64,000 bases of DNA from Nematocida parisii ERTm1. Its lineage: Eukaryota; Microsporidia. Positions 36,733 through 45,092 of this stretch are shown one piece after another. A program made the position numbers and the translations under genes. How positions within the stretch are numbered: position 1 is the stretch's first letter; every line of letters begins with the position of its first letter. Location: contig NW_013524646.1 in the NCBI RefSeq assembly GCF_000250985.1, positions 407,913 through 471,912 of the forward strand, in the 5' to 3' direction. The notes below the pieces were generated by a model. It was not told the DNA's origin, did not search any database, and worked only from the letters and a program-made list of their open reading frames with translations.

Positions 36733-36897
36733 ACTATTTACATTGTGTAATAAAATATGCGTATGAATATGGTATTCAGCACGCCCAATAATAAATCTTA
36801 TCTTGTCCTGTATAATTTCTGTACATCCGTGATTATTTATGGGCTTCATTACAGAAATAATTCTATTTTTAATAATTTCATTTTAATTTTGTTTGTT

Positions 36898-37709
36898 ATG
36901 CTGTCACTTAGAAAGGCAATTGTAGTGCACCCACTGGTCTTACTCTCAGCCACGGATCATTACAGAAGAATGGACCAGCCAAGAGTTGTTGGTACTTTAT
37001 TGGGGAAGGTGGAAAATGGAGTTGTCCATGTGACAAATTCATACGCCGTGCCATTTGATGAGCTAGAGGACAATCCGAATGTATGGTTCTTTGACACGTC
37101 TTATAATGAGAATATGTATAAGCTGTTCAATAAGTAAATAATATGGAATCTATCATTGGGTGGTACCACACAGGAGAACACTTGCATAAAAATGATTTAC
37201 AAATTACACAGACATTCCGGAGTTATTGCAAAGACCCAATCCTGGCAGTGATTAATGTAGAGAATGCGCATGAAGGGAGTCCTGTTAAGTGCTATAAATT
37301 AGAAAGGGAGAGTACAACAAATAATGAATCGACACAGTTCGTGTTTGCACATGTCCCGTTTGAAATAGAGGCAGAAGAAGCCGAGGAAGTGGGTGTTGAA
37401 CAATTAGTAGAGGAAATAAAAGATATAAACATTGGAGATGTAGAGAATAAAATATGCCGAATAAAACAGGCACTGGCAGAACTGTCAAATGGACTCAGTA
37501 CAATAGAAGAGTACTTGCAGGCAGTTGAAAATGGAGACAGACCGTACGACCCAGAAACAATGAACTCAATACAAGAGTTAATGAATAATATCCCCAGAAG
37601 AATCCCAGGAGAAATGAAAGAGTACCTCGATGAATTAGACATAAACAGCTTTATATGTGCAACTGTTAGACCAGTTGTGCTCCTAAATGAGATTGAAAAG
37701 AGTAAATAA
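36898..37709 (+). CDS. RPN8: 26S proteasome lid subunit RPN8, interrupted by a -1 frame change
   Basis: The first frame (36898-37137) has the Rpn8 start: Val-Val-His-Pro-Leu-Val-Leu-Leu-Ser and Phe-Asp-Glu-Leu-Glu-Asp-Asn-Pro-Asn-Val-Trp-Phe-Phe-Asp, ending Asn-Met-Tyr-Lys-Leu-Phe-Asn-Lys then TAA. The next frame continues Val-Asn-Asn-Met-Glu-Ser-Ile-Ile-Gly-Trp-Tyr-His-Thr-Gly, exactly where Rpn8 continues, then Glu-Glu-Ala-Glu-Glu-Val-Gly-Val-Glu. The two frames differ by -1 at 37131-37137. Rpn8 pairs with Rpn11 in the proteasome lid and has an inactive MPN domain. The joined protein would be about 270 residues against 324-338 in human and yeast, with a shortened C-terminus. The first ATG giving a family-like start is at 36898. 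Confidence 0.9.
37131..37137 (+). other. Frame-change site within RPN8
   Basis: The sequence is TAAGTAA. In the first frame AAG is followed directly by the stop TAA (37135-37137). In the second frame the codon before GTA (37134-37136) is a TAA at 37131-37133. The switch must therefore occur between AAG and GTA, re-using the G at 37134. The join Lys | Val-Asn fits the family. Confidence 0.75.
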
Positions 37710-37740
37710 ATGTGTTCCTTGGCTTATAATTTTGATTTTT

Positions 37741-37787
37741 AAATTTAAAGCGTACAGATTGTATTTTTATATGTACACTTTAAATTT
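37741..37787. terminator. Imperfect hairpin between convergent RPN8 and TOP2
   Basis: AAATTTAAAGCGTAC (37741-37755) is repeated inverted at 37773-37787 with one C/T difference that still allows a wobble pair, around a 17-base loop. It lies 32 bp after RPN8 and 43 bp after the TOP2 stop on the other strand, so it could serve both transcripts as a 3'-end signal. Function is inferred from position. Confidence 0.5.
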
Positions 37788-37829
37788 AATTATTAAATTT
37801 TGATAGAGTTCTTTATTTTCATTAAGTCC

Positions 37830-40800
37830 TTAATCATCCTCATCTGTGCTCAGTAAGGTTCGATTCCATGGCATGGTTTCTGATTTTGAAGAGGTCACTT
37901 TCTTACTCCCTTTTGCTTTGCTCGTGTGAGAAGGACTTGTCATACTGTCATCTACTGTGGTGTGTGAGAAGTCGCTCTCACTGTCCAGGACTGAAACCTT
38001 CTCCTTTTTATTCTTTGGCGGTTTCTGGGGGTTGTTTTTGATTTCCTTGGAAATTACGGGTTGCTTGATCTTCCTGCCTTTTCTTTTTGGTCTGGGATTG
38101 TCGTCATTCTTTACTGATAAGTCTAGATGCTTTAAAAACTCGTCTAAATCAGATATCCACATGTCCTCAATGGAGATGTTCTTTAGTGTGTTATACTCCT
38201 TCCTCTTTGTGCTTGACTCATTCTCTAGCTTGTCTATTCTCTCTACAGTAAGTGAGGCAATTGACATGGTTAGGAGGTAGTCGTAGGAATTGTCCTTTTT
38301 TGTGTACTCTTTATCAGTGAGTTCCTTAACAATATCAGCAGACTTTCTTTTGACTATTTTTAGAGTGTCTGCTACTACTTCCTTAATAAACCTAACTTTA
38401 TTCTCTAGGATGGTCATTTCAACATTCAGCTTCTTCAATAAAAAGTCTTTTCTCCTGACGTATAAATCTCTTCGTACGGGGTAGAACTCTTTGAGTATCT
38501 CACTGGGGCTGGTATATTTCTGTAGGACACCTTTGCTGTTGAATGCTACCATATTAGCAGTTGATATTTGACTGCTGAGCTTGAAGACCTTTGGTACATT
38601 TACTTTTTGTTTGGACACTATCACTTCAAAGTATACTTTAGTGTCTGTGTTATACTCTCGGAAGTCTTTTATGTCGCCGGACTCTATTAACGTCTCTAGG
38701 AAGTCTTTGTAGTTCTGAGTCCATGTACCGATTGGGAGTTCTAGAATGTTTATCTTACCAGTCTCAAGTTCAAAAGTACCTGTAGTCCTGTACTTTCCAC
38801 CTCCTAAATCTTCGCACTCGCCTGCAAAGCCTTTGTACCACGGCATCATATCCTCGGGTTCGTGGCCATTTATCATTCTTTTAACATTATCCACTATCTC
38901 AATCGGATTATATGATGGAATGCATGTACTCCATCCTGTACCAATACCTTCTGATCCATTCACTAGAACCATCGGTATAATTGGAATGTACATATCAGGC
39001 TCTACCATTAGATTGTCGTCCTTTAAGTAGTTTAAAAGATGGTCGTCTTGTTCTCTGAATATGTACCTGGTTATTTGCTGCAGTGCAGTAAATATATACC
39101 TAGGACTGGCTGCATCCTTTCCACCCTGTAAACGGGTTCCAAACTGTCCAATAGGCTGTAACAGAGGAATGTTGTTCGATCCAACATAGTCCTGGGCAAG
39201 ATTTACAATTGTTGAGCATAAACTCTGCTCCCCATGATGGTACGCCGAGTGCTCTGAAACATAACCTGCCAGCTGTGCCACTTTAATTTCAGACTTGAGC
39301 TGCCTCTTAAAGCAACAGTAAATAATCTTACGCTGCCCAGGCTTCATCCCATCAATTACATTAGGGATCGACCTAATATTATCTGCAAGTGAGAAGTGGA
39401 TTAACTCTCTATCGATAAAGTTCTTTATGGAAATAGCCTGCACCCTGTTATCCAAATACGTCCCAGGAACAAATTCCTTAAGCCACACCTTTCTGGACTC
39501 AATTCTCTTCTTACTGAATGCAAGTTCTATTTTATCCCTGTCCGTGGAGTCCATGGGGATGAACTCTTTAATGTGGAAGTCTAGATTGGAGAAATAGTCC
39601 TTGGCATCCTTGGCAGTGCTTGTACCCAGACCCTTGTAGTACTTGATTTTCCATCCATTTTCTCTGCCTTCAGATGTCTCGCACCAGGACTCAAATTCTG
39701 GAATTGTGAAGAAGTCCCTGGACATGCTCCCCTTTGTTGCCCGTACGATCGGGGTGATAAACTCCTGTAAGAACCCTTTGATTTTAAGAAGAGATGGGAA
39801 GAAATGGTCAAGCATGTTTATGATCAGACCTTTAATATGACTCCCATCATGGTCTTGATCCGTCATGATCATTAAATGCCCATACCGCAGACTTTCTGTG
39901 GTTGCATACTCCTTCCCGTGCTGGAGACCCATGATTTTCTTGATGTTGTTTATTTCCATGTTCTCCATTAGCTGCTTATGCGTGGCTTCTCTTACATTCA
40001 AAAGCTTACCCCGCAGAGGAAATACTCCATAATTATCCCTTCCTATGACAGAGAGACCACTCACAGCTAAAGATTTAGCAGAGTCTCCTTCAGTTAGTAT
40101 TAAAGTGCACTGAGCAGCATACCGCGTGCCTGCATTATTTGCATCATCAAGTTTTGGAATTCCTCTGAGTTTGGATGTCTTATGGCCATCTGTCTTCTTA
40201 AGCTGCTGCGTCTGCTTGGCTCTGGCAGCGTATGCCGATTTCTCTACAATCCCACTTTTCATTATTTCAGATATAAACTTGCTCCCTAGAGTGTGCTTAG
40301 ACCCAAATGATGACTGTTTTAGCGTGAGAGTCTCCTTGGTCTGTGAGTCAAATGCAGGATTCTCAATCAGACAGTTCAAGAACAGAAAGATATTGGCTTT
40401 CACCTGTATAGGCCGTACTACCAGTCCTTTCTCTACCTTCTTTGCCTGCTCCACCACAGCAGAAACAATTTGGTCTGCAATATAATTCACATGCGTACCC
40501 CCCCGTGGCGTGGATATCCTATTTACAAAACTCACGTGCTGGAACTGCTCATCCCCTAGGACATATGCAATCTCCCACCGGCCCTTGGACTCGTACACTA
40601 TCTCTACATCATTATCAAAGAACAGCTTTATGTACTCTCTGAAATTACTCACGGGAATCTTCTCCCCATTAAAGTACACAGAAATATCCCCAACAGTCCC
40701 TGCTAAGTCATACACTCTCTTCATAATCAGGGACATAAAGTCGTCATCTATCCTCTTCATACTGAACTTGGCTAAATCCGGCTGGAATGTGACTCTTGTG

Positions 40801-41378
40801 TACTCCTCCCCAGTGAATGGTTCAATCTCTGGCTCTTCCTTTTTTAACATGTTATTCGTGTATACTTGCCTGAACTTCTTCTTGTTCTTCTTGTCTGCTG
40901 TTTCTATGACAAACTTAGTACTGAAAATATTACAGAGCTTTGCTCCGTACCCATTCCGACCACCAGTCATTTTCTTCTCTGCATCATCATAGTTAGAAGA
41001 CGTCAGTAAGTGCCCAAAAATAAGTTCTGGTACATACACGTTCTCCTTCGCATGGATAACAACAGGTATTCCCTGGCCGTCATTACTAACAGAAATTGTC
41101 GAGTTTTTTATGTCCACATCAATACGAATCTCTTTCATTCGCTTGTCCCTGGTCTTATTATCAGCTGCATTCACTAGAATCTCGTCAAATATTTTGTAGA
41201 GTCCTGGGGTATACGTAACCTCCTTCCTTACCATTTTCATCTTGTCAGCACACCATACGTACATAGTCCGTGTCTCTGGCTGTACAGATCCTATGTAAGT
41301 ATCCGGCCGTAACAGAACGTGCTCAATTGGTGTTTTCTTCTGGTATATCTCCTCTACTGTCTTTGGTTTCTGTGACAT
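37830..41378 (-). CDS. TOP2: DNA topoisomerase II
   Basis: A protein of 1,182 residues. The N-terminal ATPase has Arg-Pro-Asp-Thr-Tyr-Ile-Gly and Gly-Gly-Arg-Asn-Gly-Tyr-Gly-Ala-Lys-Leu. The TOPRIM domain has Glu-Gly-Asp-Ser-Ala-Lys and Asp-Gln-Asp-His-Asp-Gly-Ser-His. The winged-helix domain carries the DNA-cleaving Tyr at about 761 (Ala-Ser-Pro-Arg-Tyr-Ile-Phe-Thr). The C-terminal tail from about 1,090 is basic and Ser-rich with likely nuclear signals, shorter than in yeast. It passes one duplex through another to decatenate chromosomes. The ATG at 41378 is used because the upstream extension lacks an ATG and is not family-like. Confidence 0.97.
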   Translation of the reverse strand: MSQKPKTVEEIYQKKTPIEHVLLRPDTYIGSVQPETRTMYVWCADKMKMVRKEVTYTPGLYKIFDEILVNAADNKTRDKRMKEIRIDVDIKNSTISVSNDGQGIPVVIHAKENVYVPELIFGHLLTSSNYDDAEKKMTGGRNGYGAKLCNIFSTKFVIETADKKNKKKFRQVYTNNMLKKEEPEIEPFTGEEYTRVTFQPDLAKFSMKRIDDDFMSLIMKRVYDLAGTVGDISVYFNGEKIPVSNFREYIKLFFDNDVEIVYESKGRWEIAYVLGDEQFQHVSFVNRISTPRGGTHVNYIADQIVSAVVEQAKKVEKGLVVRPIQVKANIFLFLNCLIENPAFDSQTKETLTLKQSSFGSKHTLGSKFISEIMKSGIVEKSAYAARAKQTQQLKKTDGHKTSKLRGIPKLDDANNAGTRYAAQCTLILTEGDSAKSLAVSGLSVIGRDNYGVFPLRGKLLNVREATHKQLMENMEINNIKKIMGLQHGKEYATTESLRYGHLMIMTDQDHDGSHIKGLIINMLDHFFPSLLKIKGFLQEFITPIVRATKGSMSRDFFTIPEFESWCETSEGRENGWKIKYYKGLGTSTAKDAKDYFSNLDFHIKEFIPMDSTDRDKIELAFSKKRIESRKVWLKEFVPGTYLDNRVQAISIKNFIDRELIHFSLADNIRSIPNVIDGMKPGQRKIIYCCFKRQLKSEIKVAQLAGYVSEHSAYHHGEQSLCSTIVNLAQDYVGSNNIPLLQPIGQFGTRLQGGKDAASPRYIFTALQQITRYIFREQDDHLLNYLKDDNLMVEPDMYIPIIPMVLVNGSEGIGTGWSTCIPSYNPIEIVDNVKRMINGHEPEDMMPWYKGFAGECEDLGGGKYRTTGTFELETGKINILELPIGTWTQNYKDFLETLIESGDIKDFREYNTDTKVYFEVIVSKQKVNVPKVFKLSSQISTANMVAFNSKGVLQKYTSPSEILKEFYPVRRDLYVRRKDFLLKKLNVEMTILENKVRFIKEVVADTLKIVKRKSADIVKELTDKEYTKKDNSYDYLLTMSIASLTVERIDKLENESSTKRKEYNTLKNISIEDMWISDLDEFLKHLDLSVKNDDNPRPKRKGRKIKQPVISKEIKNNPQKPPKNKKEKVSVLDSESDFSHTTVDDSMTSPSHTSKAKGSKKVTSSKSETMPWNRTLLSTDEDD

Positions 41379-41689
41379 GAAAAAGAAAATATCCAAGAAT
41401 CGAACTAAATAATTCCCGTCTCTAACTAATAAGTAAAATATCAAGAGACCTCCACCCCGAATTAACCCGAAATTCAAAATAACAAAACTTATAACACATT
41501 GAGTATTTAAATTTAGAAGATTTCAGATTGTTTTCTGATTTTTACTCTTTGAGCAGAATTATTTGTTCCCGATGAATGAAAATTCTGATAAAAATTCTTT
41601 ATATTTATAGGTTACGCAGAATATCAAAAAGATCATGCAATAAATAAAATAAGGATGTAACCCGGAATAACCAACACGGTGCATAAAAC

Positions 41690-41738
41690 ATATTACACAA
41701 TTATTATTAATTCAAATATTCTGGTAATTGTGTAATAT
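41690..41738. repeat. Perfect 14 bp inverted repeat
   Basis: ATATTACACAATTA (41690-41703) returns inverted as TAATTGTGTAATAT (41725-41738) around a 21-base spacer. A perfect stem of this length is unusual even in AT-rich DNA. It lies about 310 bp upstream of the TOP2 start codon. Confidence 0.6.
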
Positions 41739-41760
41739 ATTTAAATTTAAAATAGAACAT

Positions 41761-41861
41761 AATATAATGCACATATACTATTATATTATGTACAGAATGA
41801 ATTATTACACATAGTACAATAATTAATGAAAATTAACCAGAATATAATACACATATACTAT
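41761..41861. repeat. Direct repeat pair, 21 bp, 80 bp apart
   Basis: AATATAATGCACATATACTAT at 41761-41781 and the same with one change (G to A) at 41841-41861. Both are in the gap upstream of TOP2. Possible factor sites or the remnant of a duplication. Confidence 0.5.
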
Positions 41862-42037
41862 AAAGTAACAGAACTTTATAGTAATATACGCATAAGTACT
41901 GTAAAATATACATAATAAGAGATGCCTGAAAACAGAGTAAAGGACTACTCATACAGAATAATAAATAACCAAAGAGTGCACATATAAAATAACCAATGAA
42001 TATTCGTACATACATAATAATTACAGTTTATTACATT

Positions 42038-42493
42038 TCATAGGTTCTGGTTGACAATTACACCAGCAATAATTATCATTTCCAGCACAAGGAATAATAG
42101 TCCCCGTATGAAAAACGATAACATATCTATGGGCTCTTTTGTGAATAGGAAAAATATAATCATGAATAGCATAGAGCACACAATCGATGAGATGGTTATT
42201 ACAATATTATCTGTAAAATTACAACAGAAATGAAGGGCAAAGAATATTAAAAACAGCAGAAACAGAAGAACCAGGAAGTAAAAATAAAAGTAAGAATAGA
42301 ATAATAATGCAATTTTGTCAATTGACAATTCACTGCACAGAATAAAACTAGTGGCAATTATATAATATAAGTCATACGTACTGTATACAGTATAGTACAC
42401 AGTAGAATACACCACAAGAGAGAAACACAATAATATAGTTAGCATTTCTCTAATACTAATAGAGACAAGTGAATCAAATATAAGCACAGTCAT
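42038..42493 (-). CDS. Small unknown multi-spanning membrane protein
   Basis: A 151-residue protein beginning with ATG, four or five hydrophobic segments and short polar turns (Ser-Ile-Arg-Glu, Glu-Leu-Ser-Ile-Asp-Lys, Phe-Thr-Lys-Glu-Pro-Ile-Asp). The family is not recognised. The DNA is AT-rich, which by itself gives hydrophobic frames, so I keep this as a probable rather than certain gene. It is divergent from the amino-acid transporter, with 313 bp between starts. Confidence 0.45.
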   Translation of the reverse strand: MTVLIFDSLVSISIREMLTILLCFSLVVYSTVYYTVYSTYDLYYIIATSFILCSELSIDKIALLFYSYFYFYFLVLLFLLFLIFFALHFCCNFTDNIVITISSIVCSMLFMIIFFLFTKEPIDMLSFFIRGLLFLVLEMIIIAGVIVNQNL

Positions 42494-42806
42494 AGGATAA
42501 AATAAATATTTTATATTTAAGAGTAATACCGCAAGTACTCCTGTGATAATCCTATTAAATGGAAAATAAAGGGATGTACTTAAATTTAATAATTCTGTGG
42601 AATAAGCGTATTCTCACTACTAGTAGTAATAGATTATTATTCAAATGAGAATTTCATGTGTAATAGTCCATTAAAAATGAATTATTCTAGTGAAATATGC
42701 AGAAGTGCTCTGAAATTCAATAGAATTTAATAAAGGAGAAACTGTGCCACTATCCAGGGGAGAGATTAATAGGGGTATTTATACAGAAAATTTATCTAAA
42801 ATTAAT
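42494..42806. other. Divergent intergenic region
   Basis: 313 bp of AT-rich DNA between the small membrane-protein gene (-) and the amino-acid transporter (+). In-frame codons continue upstream of the transporter ATG but without an ATG, so the shorter start is used. No clear promoter element was recognised. Confidence 0.4.
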
Positions 42807-44087
42807 ATGGTAAAAGAAGCACAGAGGAGTAATACGCTGACAGTTAAACAGGCCGTGTTTCCAATGATTGGATCTATACTGGGATCTGGTGTACTAACAC
42901 TGCCTGCGGCTGTAGAAGCATCTGGATATTTATTATCTGCGCCCATACTTATTTTTGTGTCTGGTATATGTGCATTTACACTGTACCAGTTAGTGCACTG
43001 TGCTAAAGAATTGAATACAAGGAGTCCTTCATACTTTAAAGTATGTCAGAATACGCACCCCATACTGGGATATATTTCTGAAGTGTGTATAGGCGTACAG
43101 GGATTTGGGGCAATTACTGTATACCTTTTAATTTTAAAGGAGTCTATACTGTCTCTTATTAATATGGTGGATACTGTTGATTATATGCCGTATAATATTA
43201 TGTGCAGTGCACTTCTTCTTATAATCCCGACTGTTCTTGCTATGCAAAAGAGTTTGAAGAAACTTGCATTTATATCTGTACTGTCAACTATTTCAGTTAT
43301 TTTCCTGTCTTCTGTTGTTCTTCTCTCAGGAATTCTGGCACTCTTCCTCCCAAAAGGATCAATTTCAACGGATAGATTAAACATAGCCACAAAAGAGCCT
43401 GCAGGGCTTTTTAAAGCCCTCAGTGGATATATTTTCGGACTGGGGTGCCAGCAGAATATGGTAAAGGTCTTCTCACTGCTAAAAAACCCAACAAAAATAA
43501 ATGGAGCAAAAGTAGGAACGTACGCTATTGTAATAGTCAGCATCGCATACTTTTTTGTAGCAAATGGTGGATACATAGCAGGAGGAAATGGACAAAACTC
43601 GTCAATCCTGGACGTTCTCTCAAATACAGAAAAACCCTTCCACAAAATAATTATGACAAATTTTGGAGATACTTGGGGAGGGACGTACTTCCACTTAATT
43701 ACAATCTCAAAATTGGCCATGGTAATTGTACTACTCGGAGCATACCCATTACAACTGCACCCAACCAGAGACTCTATAATTACCTTCCTAAGCATTATAT
43801 TCAAAAATAACATATTCAGAAATAATCCAAGAGTAGTGGAAGTATTAATCACAAGTATAATGACAATAACAGTGTTCATAGAATCACTCTATAAGATTAA
43901 GTACATATTTGTAATGAAACTTATAGCAAGCACTGCAAGTTGTTATATAATGTTTACTCTCCCAAGCATAGCATACATCTACTCACAAAACAAAGTTAAA
44001 TTATTTGATTATACCTCTAAAGGCATACTCATCGGAAGTATCCTATTCTCTATTTGTTCAACATACCTTCTACTGCACGAAAAATAA
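42807..44087 (+). CDS. Amino acid transporter, AAAP/SLC38 family
   Basis: A 426-residue protein with about eleven hydrophobic segments. The family start is clear: Val-Lys-Gln-Ala-Val-Phe-Pro-Met-Ile-Gly-Ser-Ile-Leu-Gly-Ser-Gly-Val-Leu-Thr-Leu-Pro near residues 14-34, the Gly-Ser/Gly-Val break in TM1 used by LeuT-fold carriers. The rest follows the AAAP layout to a short tail. It would import or shuttle amino acids; microsporidia depend on host supply, so this is likely a nutrient carrier. Substrate is unknown. The ATG at 42807 is the first in frame with the family start. Confidence 0.8.
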   Translation: MVKEAQRSNTLTVKQAVFPMIGSILGSGVLTLPAAVEASGYLLSAPILIFVSGICAFTLYQLVHCAKELNTRSPSYFKVCQNTHPILGYISEVCIGVQGFGAITVYLLILKESILSLINMVDTVDYMPYNIMCSALLLIIPTVLAMQKSLKKLAFISVLSTISVIFLSSVVLLSGILALFLPKGSISTDRLNIATKEPAGLFKALSGYIFGLGCQQNMVKVFSLLKNPTKINGAKVGTYAIVIVSIAYFFVANGGYIAGGNGQNSSILDVLSNTEKPFHKIIMTNFGDTWGGTYFHLITISKLAMVIVLLGAYPLQLHPTRDSIITFLSIIFKNNIFRNNPRVVEVLITSIMTITVFIESLYKIKYIFVMKLIASTASCYIMFTLPSIAYIYSQNKVKLFDYTSKGILIGSILFSICSTYLLLHEK

Positions 44088-44261
44088 TAATTAAATCCAT
44101 TTATAAAGCTACAAATTATATAAAAATAAACAATCACTGATTAGTGCCTGACACACTTAAATTATTCTAGTATTGGATCTCTTAATAATGAAAGGAATCT
44201 ATTTACATGGAGATAATTAATATTTTCATTATTATTTATATTATTATTTAGATTGTTTACA

Positions 44262-45077
44262 ATGAAGGAGTGCTCAGTGAATCTTTTGGAGAGAATATAC
44301 ATAAAGAAAGAATATTTGGTGTGTCACACACTTTGCAACCAAATAGTAAAAATAAGGTTCAAAAAGTATTCACTCATCCGGCCTGAAGTTGCCATAAAGT
44401 ACTTTAAGTGCATTGCCAGAAGGTTTGGGAATTATGCAGTAGATAAAGAAGTTGTAAGAATTTCGAAAGAGAGTAAATTACTACTTGAAAGGATCGCACA
44501 TAAAGAACTCTCCAGCACAGGCATCTTAATGTCTAACCTAAAAATAAATGGGTTTGCCAGAATATCCTGTATAACAGAGAATAAATGCGGGTGCAATGAG
44601 TGCTTGGAAAAAGAAAGAAGAGTTCTTGCAATAAAGGAGTACTCACTTGATGGATATTCCTACGAGGACTTTAAAAATATAATCAGCCTAATCAAAAAAA
44701 ATGAAAAAATCAAAACCAAGATAATGCAGCAGATGCAGCAGTATAATAAATACGGGGTTAGGACCACTAGGGAAGTATACGACAGATTCTTTGGGTGCTA
44801 TAACTTAAAGGAGAAGCGGGCTGGCATACGGCCATTTATACAGAAAGGACCGTGGACCAAAGAGAGTGCGAATAAGTTGATTCACTCGTATAAAACTGCA
44901 ATGTCAATTAGAGAAATGTCATTTTTTGTGATTCTGTATAAGACATGTCATCCCTCAGCTAATTTCATAATGTACAATAATACACAAATATATTACACCC
45001 TAATAATACACAAAATAGACTTAAAGACAAAGTATGAGCTAAGACAGTACATAAAGAATAAAATACACAAAAAATGA
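44262..45077 (+). CDS. Unknown protein with a Cys-rich centre
   Basis: A 271-residue protein, basic, helical. A central Cys cluster (Cys-Gly-Cys-Asn-Glu-Cys near residue 112) could bind zinc. A Lys-Gly-Pro-Trp-Thr-Lys-Glu motif lies near residue 205. I do not recognise the family. It is only 15 bp upstream of the MCM9-like gene on the same strand, so the two may be co-transcribed, but this does not show a shared function. Confidence 0.6.
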   Translation: MKECSVNLLERIYIKKEYLVCHTLCNQIVKIRFKKYSLIRPEVAIKYFKCIARRFGNYAVDKEVVRISKESKLLLERIAHKELSSTGILMSNLKINGFARISCITENKCGCNECLEKERRVLAIKEYSLDGYSYEDFKNIISLIKKNEKIKTKIMQQMQQYNKYGVRTTREVYDRFFGCYNLKEKRAGIRPFIQKGPWTKESANKLIHSYKTAMSIREMSFFVILYKTCHPSANFIMYNNTQIYYTLIIHKIDLKTKYELRQYIKNKIHKK

Positions 45078-45092
45078 AAAAAACAGAAGAGA

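Larger units (their letters stand above)
41379..42037. other. Long AT-rich gap upstream of TOP2 with hairpin and direct repeat
   Basis: 659 bp. It contains a perfect 14 bp inverted repeat (41690-41738) and a 21 bp direct repeat (41761 and 41841), listed separately. A 60-codon hydrophobic frame at 41833-42015 (-) overlaps the second copy and is not convincing. No RNA gene was recognised. Confidence 0.5.

Noticed and set aside
37134-37180. Intron (GTAAAT at 37134) as an explanation of the RPN8 break
   Set aside because: The residues right after the break (Val-Asn-Asn-Met-Glu-Ser-Ile-Ile-Gly-Trp) are conserved, so nothing can be removed there; a one-base shift is needed instead.
41833-42015. 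60-codon hydrophobic frame with an ATG on the minus strand, just after the small membrane-protein gene
   Set aside because: Short, AT-driven composition, overlaps a direct repeat; not enough to call a gene.
43181-43879. 232-codon frame on the minus strand
   Set aside because: Antisense shadow of the amino-acid transporter.
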